Positions 57,071 through 64,000 of a DNA stretch of 64,000 nt are shown piece after piece. The translations under genes and the position numbers were made by a program. Location: assembly GCA_015680685.1 (NCBI GenBank), contig MNCI01038293.1, positions 445,252 through 509,251 of the forward strand, written 5' to 3'. Origin of the DNA: Gnetum montanum (Eukaryota > Streptophyta > Gnetopsida > Gnetales > Gnetaceae). Every line of letters begins with the position of its first letter. The stretch's first letter is position 1. The notes beneath the pieces were generated by a model. The model was not told where the DNA came from. It worked only from the letters and a program-made list of their open reading frames with translations, and did not search any database.

Positions 57071-58006
57071 TGATAAGTGTCAATGTGTTACATTGACGGG
57101 CCCCCATTGATGTGGCCTCGTTGACAAGACCTCGTTTACGTGGTGTTGCCCCATCAATGGGGCCGCGTCAACGTAGTGTTTACTATGTCTATCGGGCTCT
57201 GTCGATGCAATACTGTAGCAAAAACTATAAATACAAGCTCCGAAATGTGTTTATTGGAGGGAGATTCATAGTAGTAGCAAACTCTTGTAGTTTGTCTATT
57301 TGAAAGTTAGAATATTTTCCTCAAGTTCCCATGGTAGGAGTCATTGAGTGTACAGATCTTTATTCAAGCATTGTTGTACCTAAACCACATTAGTGTGTAC
57401 GACAATAAAGATGAGCTTCTTGATAAACCTTGCAACATTCTAGATAACTTAAATGTTTTATTTATGCATTCATTATTTTTATTAAATATTCAATCAATTA
57501 AGCTAAATTAAGCTAAATTATACTTTAATCAATTAAGTTAAATAGATTAAGTACATAAGTACGACCGCTTTAAGCGTAAACACGTATTTGCTTGGTAATC
57601 CTGGCAGTGTTATTGCTTAGTGCATCCAATAGCGTAGTGCTTGGTAACCCAACAATGGATATGCGGGTTTAGGACGTGTACAGAAAGGAGAACCGAATGC
57701 TTATGTTAGGATTAGCTAGAGACTAGTTGTTAAATTAAATTAGTCATTAAATTACTTCATCTCTCTGTTTAAGCATCAAAACCATAAAAAATAAAATGAT
57801 AAAAATCACATGCCTCAATTATAGTTAACCATACCTTTGTACTTCACATGTGTAATTGGAAAGACAACAAATGACCTTAGGGCAAGATTCACTTCCTAGA
57901 AGACTAGTGCACCAGAAACTAGAGAATCTATGAAATTCAACCAGATTGTGTGTGAATGCTTTGTGATTCGTGTGGTTGGATGTAAGGGTACCTTCATCGC
58001 TCATCA
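57071..58006 (+). repeat. Element B 3' LTR
   Basis: 936 bp, the uninterrupted partner of 12632-14323. It starts TGATAAGTGTCAATGTG and ends CTCATCA. TATA box at 57226-57233 (AACTATAAATACAAGC). It preserves the empty target site of solo LTR C (GGACGTGTACAG near 57672). Confidence 0.9.
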
Positions 58007-58011
58007 ATAAC

Positions 58012-59150
58012 TTTCCAAAATTGTTGTAGTTTGAACTTTTACAAAAAGTGTACTCTCAAAGCTTATCCTAGACTCTGCTTTAACAACATTGTTTCTTTTG
58101 TGTGGGAAAGAATTGTTAGAGAGGTCTCATTATTAATAATTCCCCTACCTCCTTCCCATGGTTTCAGGAGCATAGAAGTTCCTAAGTTGTCCATTTGTGG
58201 TACTCAAGTGTTGGAAAATCACTTCAACTTAGTGGTTCCAAGGAACAATGGGACTCCATCCTATTTTTCACTTTTTTTTTCTTTCATCATTCCTTCATGG
58301 ATAGAACTACATGGGAACTGCTTCTATGATGGTCACAAATATGTAGAATAACTTGGATTGACTAGTTTAGGTGTAGCTCCACATTAAATCTTGTAGTAGA
58401 TTGTGAGGGGTCTAATGATGAGGCATCCCCTATAGATACATCATTGTTCTCCACTGATTTTGTCTATAGGATCACTTGCCTATTCTCATTTGGAGTCATA
58501 AATGTTTTGCTAAAGGTATATACATATCTTATGAGGATTTAGTTGCGTAATGTGTTTCCATCTTGTTGTTCATGTGGACACGTTACTTGCATGGAGACGT
58601 AGTCCCTAGGCCTTCCACCTTAGATGTAATAGATCTAAGGGAATTCCTTGGTATGTCAAACAATACCAAGGTAATGTTGTGACAAGTGAAGTATTTTTAA
58701 AAAATTTTATTATTTATCTTAACTTATAATTACCATATCACCTCTACCTAAAGAGGTCTAAAATTTGCTATAGGATTCCATGAATGATCCAGTAGAACAA
58801 AAGAAACAAGAAACAAAATTGCAAAAGACTCAATTCAAACAAAGACTGAATTATCATATAGAAAGATAAAATAGATGAAACATTGAGAGGAAAACCAAAA
58901 GTCACGTTACTGTAGAAACTAACTAATATAATGATTATTAGTTAATATTGAGTTAATATATACATAGTAAAATTTAAGATTAAACTATGATATTTAACTA
59001 TGTGGTGATAAGGATGACAATGGTGATATAACAAATAAATAAATAAATGCATGGTGAAAAAAATGAATGATATCTTTGTTATATTCTTAATACCCTCTAT
59101 CAAATGAGTTATGAGTTTATTATTGAGGTCATAAATGTAGATCATTTACA
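58012..59150. other. Unassigned sequence right of element B
   Basis: A + frame at 58031-58351 (106 codons, containing PSHGFRSIEVPKLSICGTQV) is the longest, but I recognise no family and see no partner exons. The rest is AT-rich without features. It is the continuation of the flank at 11280-12626. Confidence 0.4.
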
Positions 59151-59162
59151 AATTTCTTAAAA

Positions 59163-59456
59163 TTCCTAACACTCAAAGACAGTAAAACCATCATCAAGTA
59201 AATCCTTTATAGTGATGTAGCCTTCCAAAATAAATCCTTTAGCAAATATATAACAAATATAGTGTTGTGCAATCTCTATATATCTAGTTTTCTCATGAAA
59301 CACTAAATTATTGGTCAACTTAATAGCACTTTGGTTATCATAAAAGACATTAACACAAGTAAATTATTATTTTCAACTCTATAAGAAACTAGTGCAACCA
59401 TTTTAGCTTAACAACAAGATCAATGGTTGCTTTGTATTCTAACTTCACTAAAGATT
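59163..59456 (-). pseudogene. Ty1/copia RNase H remnant
   Basis: On the minus strand, KLEYKATIDLVVKLKWL then, after a shift, VNVFYDNQSAIKLTNN, LVFHEKTRYIEIAQHYI and DLLDDGFTVFEC with a stop at about 59163. FYDNQSAIKL and VFHEKTRYIEI are signatures of the C-terminal end of copia polyproteins. It is cut at 59458 by reversed LTR sequence. It shows that the region hosting G was itself an old copia element on the minus strand. Confidence 0.85.
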
Positions 59457-59458
59457 AA

Positions 59459-59533
59459 TGACTGGTAAAGTAGTTCCTATACCCAACCATACAAACCATA
59501 AGCATTGCAAGTGACCTAATTGTGATTCATTTA
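59459..59533 (-). repeat. Terminal fragment of an outer reversed LTR
   Basis: Begins TGACTGGTAAAGTAGTTCCTA followed by ACCCAACCATACAAACCATAAGCATTGC in order, the 3' end of an Athila-type LTR read backwards. It is cut after 75 bp by a second, similar LTR end at 59534. The rest probably lies beyond the window. Confidence 0.55.
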
Positions 59534-60360
59534 TGAGTAGTAAAGTAAACCAAATACCCAACCATATAAATCACAAGCGTTCATATACAATCTAGTCAAA
59601 ATCTGTTAATTGAGACTAGTATAGTTGTCTAGATAGCTAGTCATTAGATTGTTGGTCATTATCTTCCCAATCACACTTATGTGGGCAAGTTCACATGAAT
59701 AAGTATAATTGAGGCATATGGCGATGATGTTGTTAAGTTCATAGCTAACTATTATTAAAATGTCAAAATTTTAAAATTGTAAGTCAACTAACCTAAATGT
59801 AAAAAATAAATCTAATTTAGAGAATATTCATTTGCAACTCATCATACACATCCTGAACATACACTGACATTGTTGCATTACCAAATATCCACTAGTAGGC
59901 ATACCAAGTGGTGCACTACTAGGATTATGAAACATTAACGTTTTTATACTCAAAGTTGGTCATTTCCATGTGATGTAATTAGCTACAATGTATATAAAAT
60001 AATCATCTAATTTATTAGACCTCAAAGAATAGTTAAAGTTAAATTACAAGAGAGTATTAAATGGATATTGATATTATTACTGCCATGAAAAAAGTGTTCA
60101 CGTATCTAATCACTTAAATAAGATTCCATACAATCCACATAGTTCATGTTGTGGGAACTCTATAATAAATTATACATGCTATGAGAAGAAACTACAAGAG
60201 TTTGGCTATGCTATTAATTGAATGGTGCCATAAATGTAATGGTTGTGGACATCTATATAGGCATTTATTATACTTAGTTCAATGTTGTTGCATTGACAAA
60301 GCAACTCATGTATCAATGTTGTCGTGTTAACATAGCTTGCTAGGGTTAAGACTTATTGTA
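59534..60360 (-). repeat. Element G 3' LTR (Athila type, reversed)
   Basis: Begins TGAGTAGTAAAGTAAACC on the + strand and carries the reversed shared module (ACCCAACCATATAAATCACAAGCG, AGACTAGTATAG) and the LTR upstream part (TGTTGCATTGACAAAG, TATCAATGTTGTCGTG) seen in B. It ends at CTTATTGTA, followed by CCCTCATGATTAAGTAAAAACTC, a reversed polypurine tract region like that of B. Confidence 0.7.
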
Positions 60361-61020
60361 CCCTCATGATTAAGTAAAAACTCATCCTCGAGTTAAAAAA
60401 TTTAGGACCAAGATTTTTACAAAATTGTGAAAGTGACAAGACTAACTCTGAATGACTACCTTGAGTGCCACATTATAAAATTTATTCATGTGTTTACAAA
60501 TTTCAACTAATGATAAAGTTGAATACATTTCAAAAATTATTATACATATATATACAAAAATGTTCTAAGGCATATATCTTAGGTGATGCCCGACAATGGT
60601 GGCTCCTCATGCCTTAATGGTGGCTATGGTTGCCCTAATGCTATTGTAGTTGCTAACTTAAGCTTAAATGCATCCAATAAAGCTCTCATTTTTTTTCTCC
60701 TTGTCTTGAACTTGTTGATGGTCTAGGCCAACTCCCAAGGACAAGAAAGAGTTGGAAACATTTTTTGAACATTCACAAACTAAGAAGCGAACTATTTGCG
60801 TTCAACATCAAATAAATCTATTGTGTTTTGCAACTCTTGGTAGGCACTCATACTTTAGGCTAGACTTTCAACTACAATCGTTTGATCTTTGCATCTAGTT
60901 CTAAGGATCTATTCCTATGAAATTATTCTTCCTAACTCCACAAGGACACCTCTACAAACTAAGTTTTAGAGTACTTAATTTGTGACCATAATTTGTCTTT
61001 GACTTGATATAACCTTCACT
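60361..61020 (-). pseudogene. Element G ORF3 C-terminus (broken)
   Basis: On the minus strand, FVNVQKMFPTLSCPWELA, a KMRALLDAFKL block and LRHEEPPLSGIT match the end of ORF3 in B (FVNVKEMFSIMPYLWDVL, KMKRLLNAFHL, EPQESPLPGIV). It confirms a third Athila element, reversed, whose remaining body continues right or is interrupted near 61100. Confidence 0.6.
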
Positions 61021-61099
61021 ATGTCAACAATGATGATACGTTGAGGGACGAATCTATAGTCAAATGTGGACTTAGCCTATTGCACACAAATTAGGAACG

Positions 61100-63060
61100 A
61101 TAGGGGAATGATAAAAATGTAAAGTGTAAATGTTAAAAAATGACTAAGTGTGTATTACTAGAAGAATGACCAAGCATAAAATGCTAAAAAATTAACTAAG
61201 TATGGAACTAACTAAGAGTGATGAAATAAAAACTATGTAAAAATATGCATAAATAGCATAAAATATTAACTATGAGATGCTGGGAAGGGTTTAGGTTTTC
61301 TTCCCAAAAAATAGAGATACCTTATTACCTCCCAAAATTATTATTGGCCTCCTAAGAAGGGTTAAACTCTAAGTGTCTGCAAAAATGGAAGTATAGGAAA
61401 CCCAATAATATAAGCTCGATTCAAGAGGAGAATATGAATTTAATGAAGGATTTTGAACCTTTGGTAGGTAGGTAGATGGATGGAAAAGTTGTAGGAGTAA
61501 TCCAAAATCACTTCAACACCAAAATAGGGATGTTTTGGCTAAGTGTTCTCTCATTGACGCTAAAGATGAAGAATTATAACTATGGAGCCTGGTGAAGCCT
61601 AAAAAATTCTAAGTTTGGAGGGCTGACAGAGATCCCACATTAGCACTATTATTAGAGCCTAGAGTAGCTGTGGTGGTCATGGAGCACACTAGTAACACTA
61701 GGAGGTCTACTACACATGCTTTTGGTCTCTTGGAATCTCAAAATGTGCTCAAGACCTTAAGAAATTGGCCTAAAATTTGTATTTCAAACTCATATTTATA
61801 GACATAGAGTTGCCAATTCGAGCCTATGATTTGAAAATTTAATCTTGAAGTTCAATGCTGCTTTCATGAAGTTGATCCTAATACAAGGAAGGTAAGTTTG
61901 ATCTTCAAACTCAAAAAGCCCAACAACTTGGAAAGGTGACATTGCCATCAACAAACTCATATTTAACTTAGGATTTCCAAATTTAATCATGAAGTTGAGC
62001 GTTGCTTTCATGAAGTTAATCCTGATACAATGAAGGTAAGTTTGACCTTCAAACTCAGAAAGTCTAGCAACCTAGGAAGGTGACATTAACGTCGATGTCA
62101 ACATCACCAACCTTCTAAAGCTTCATTTGCTACCCGAACTAATGCCCAATAGTGTTAATCCTAAGTGTTAGTTCCAACCTTTTAGAGCTTCATTTAATAC
62201 CCAAACTAATGCCCAACTATGTCAAGATGCTCCCTAGATGCTTATAAGGTTGCTAGATGCTACTGAACATTAAGGCCAAGGTAGATAATGTCACAATAGT
62301 GGCCTTTATGGTTGTGACGTTGACACGTAAGCATCATCGTCATCTTACATCGACAAAATTTTGAAAATTTTGCTTGAGTTGTCATTATGTGCTTCCAAAT
62401 CCCCATTTGACACCAAAATTGAAGTTCGACATTGCTAAGACAATACCAAAAGACTCAAGAGGCTAGGGAATGTTTTCAGATGTCAAGCAAGATAAGCATG
62501 GAAGTCAAGGTATGCATCTCACAAGTGTTGACGTTGACATCTGTGTTAGCATCAGTGGGACTTAGAGAAATTTTCCCATATACACTAAGTTGACATTGGG
62601 AACCTCTGGGATGTTAAGGTTGATGTTGAAATGTGATAGAACGATGCCCACATGGTGCTCAGAAGAATGCAGGACCAAGGGGAAGATGTCAAATATCAAT
62701 CCCAAGCTTTTAGGATCATGCTAACATCACCATGGTTACATTGATATTGATGTTGATGTCAACATTAGTGTCATTTGTAGAGTTAGAAAAATTTTTTACT
62801 TCAAAACTACCAAAGTAGCCTTAGAAACTATTGTAATCACCATTTTGAGTGCTAATACCAACATTAATAGACCACTAGAAAGCCTAAAAAGATAGGAGAT
62901 GAATCAAATTGGAGGTAGGATGTACCTTGGGAGCATCTAGGATGACGATTATGTTGCTCACACTAGCATTAACATCAATGTCAACACAATGTTAGAATTT
63001 TTCAAGTTTTAGGATTAAACTACTAGAAATCACCAATTTTATTTACATCCCATTAGATGT
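61100..63060. repeat. Repeat-rich region, possibly a nested Tat-type LTR
   Basis: No coding frame. Between 62080 and 63000 the words GTTGACATC, GATGTCAAC and ATTAGTGTC recur in both orientations (for example TTGATGTTGATGTCAACATT), and AGAAATTTT words resemble those of the E LTR. This style, element-specific palindromes between T-rich stretches, is what the D and E LTRs look like. No ends or duplications could be fixed. Confidence 0.35.
61841..62085. repeat. Tandem duplication, 144-bp unit
   Basis: Two diverged copies starting AATCTTGAAGTT (61841) and AATCATGAAGTT (61985). Both continue GCTTTCATGAAGTTRATCCT, GAAGGTAAGTTTGAYCTTCA and GGAAGGTGACATT-like ends. Confidence 0.75.
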
Positions 63061-64000
63061 ATTAAACTAAATATACAAACATACTATCTCTCAACTACTA
63101 TTCCAATCAAGTATTTAAGTACCATCAACAAACTTTGCTTACATGTTAGAATTGAAGATGCAAGATGAATTCCACTCCCTTGAGAAAAGTGCACGTATTG
63201 GCTATGTAGGTTAAAAGCCCTTGGGGATGAATTGAAAGGGTTACTTTTCTTTGTTGTGACTACCCATTTTAGATAGTGTGACAATGTTGCAACAAAAAAC
63301 TCGTATGATTTATTTTTGTTGCCTCCATTAGTGCTTCATTAATTTGTAAACTTTATTTTTCAAGAAAATGTAATATTTATCCAATAGATCCTATAGGTCT
63401 TTGACATAACAAAGCTTTAGTTTCAATTTTAATGTTGGAAACTGTAACATATATTAAAGATTAGTAATGGAAAACTTCATCAAATCACCAAACTAAATAC
63501 CCAAGATTCAAGCCCGAATGATAGAAATAATGACTTACAAATTTTGGTAGTATCGCTACATGTTGCCTAGGATGACTCCAGTTAAGATCTATTATGATCC
63601 TATCAATTAGTATTGATGGAGCAATATCTCAATGAGAAGGTCTTTGGAATTCTCTACAAACATATCACTACCAATTGTTGGATCAATGACTAGCAAATTA
63701 AAAGATGACTATATTGATTTTGATTAATTGAAAAGTTCTCAATGATATGTTGTTACTTTCGGTTTGTAAACTCTGAGATATAAATTTAAATCACTAGACC
63801 AATTTGTGGTGATGTAATGAAACTTGATATCGATCTTGATCACTAAATTAATTCCCAACAATATGCCCTAAGCTACAAAATTTAAAATGCCTAAAACATT
63901 CTTGATTTAAGGGCATATGATCTTCAATTCTCCTCAAACCTCGATTCTAAGATTAAATCAAGCCAGAGATGACAATGAACAATCCAACATGTAATAAGAT
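63061..64000. other. Unassigned AT-rich sequence at the right edge
   Basis: No reading frame of note, no LTR ends and no recognisable repeats on either strand. The 66-codon minus frame at 63084-63284 looks accidental. Confidence 0.45.

Larger units (their letters stand above)
12632..58006 (+). mobile_element. Element B: Athila LTR retrotransposon, expanded by nested insertions
   Basis: LTRs at 12632-14323 (split by solo LTR C) and 57071-58006. Between them lie the primer site, gag, protease, reverse transcriptase, RNase H, integrase, spacer, ORF3 and polypurine tract, all on the + strand. Taking out C, E and D with one TSD copy each leaves about 13.2 kb, a sensible length for Athila. The Athila assignment rests on VFMDDFSTYG in reverse transcriptase, DAQLNYTTIEKEL in RNase H, and the CELNFDLSLAQKERL end of integrase. 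All reading frames carry stops or shifts. Confidence 0.85.

Noticed and set aside
58031-58351. 106-codon + frame right of element B
   Set aside because: No recognised domain, no neighbouring exons and no clear codon bias; reported only within the unassigned region.

Overview
This window reads as nuclear DNA from a land plant with a large, repeat-filled genome. I found no bacterial-style operons, no rRNA or tRNA genes and no intact host gene. Almost everything that can be identified is decayed LTR retrotransposon. The pattern of deep nesting, old copies full of stop codons, Athila and Tat lineages of Ty3/gypsy and one Ty1/copia remnant would suit a gymnosperm or another slowly turning over plant genome. 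The species cannot be fixed from the sequence.

Layout. (1) 1-372: the end of a reversed LTR that runs off the left edge. (2) 1656-11274: element A, an Athila-type element with 866/867-bp LTRs and target-site duplication (TSD) GTATC. It has gag and a third ORF (ORF3) but no pol, and a reversed solo LTR (F, 9010-9820) sits inside its ORF3. (3) 12632-58006: element B, a full Athila element (gag, protease, reverse transcriptase, RNase H, integrase, ORF3). It has been stretched to 45 kb by three later insertions: solo LTR C (13200-13984, TSD GACAT) in its 5' LTR, element E (21041-35058, TSD TGAGG) after integrase, and element D (38412-55758, TSD GCAGT) inside ORF3. (4) D and E are Tat-lineage elements in minus orientation, each with two RNase H domains. 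(5) 58011-64000: unassigned sequence, a minus-strand copia RNase H remnant, then a third, reversed Athila element (G) that runs off the right edge and appears to contain a further insertion.

The most interesting content is in D and E. Both carry, on the strand opposite to gag-pol, a multi-exon gene lying between gag-protease and reverse transcriptase. In D it has eight exons; from the exon 2 donor onward every splice site is canonical, and across the introns from exon 2 to exon 8 the coding phases join exactly. Splice sites and protein sequence are also shared with E. Its first third looks like a degenerate FCP1/NIF-type HAD phosphatase domain, followed by a helical domain, a coiled coil and an acidic tail. 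The same two elements carry arrays of a short stem-loop repeat (consensus GCYAGTTTNANGTCNTRGC) at three equivalent places: after pol, between pol and the antisense gene, and after the antisense gene. Their stems vary in a compensating way. The LTRs of D and E also hold arrays of near-palindromes built on element-specific words. Most protein-coding copies are broken by stops and frameshifts, so the window is a fossil record of these systems rather than a set of working genes.
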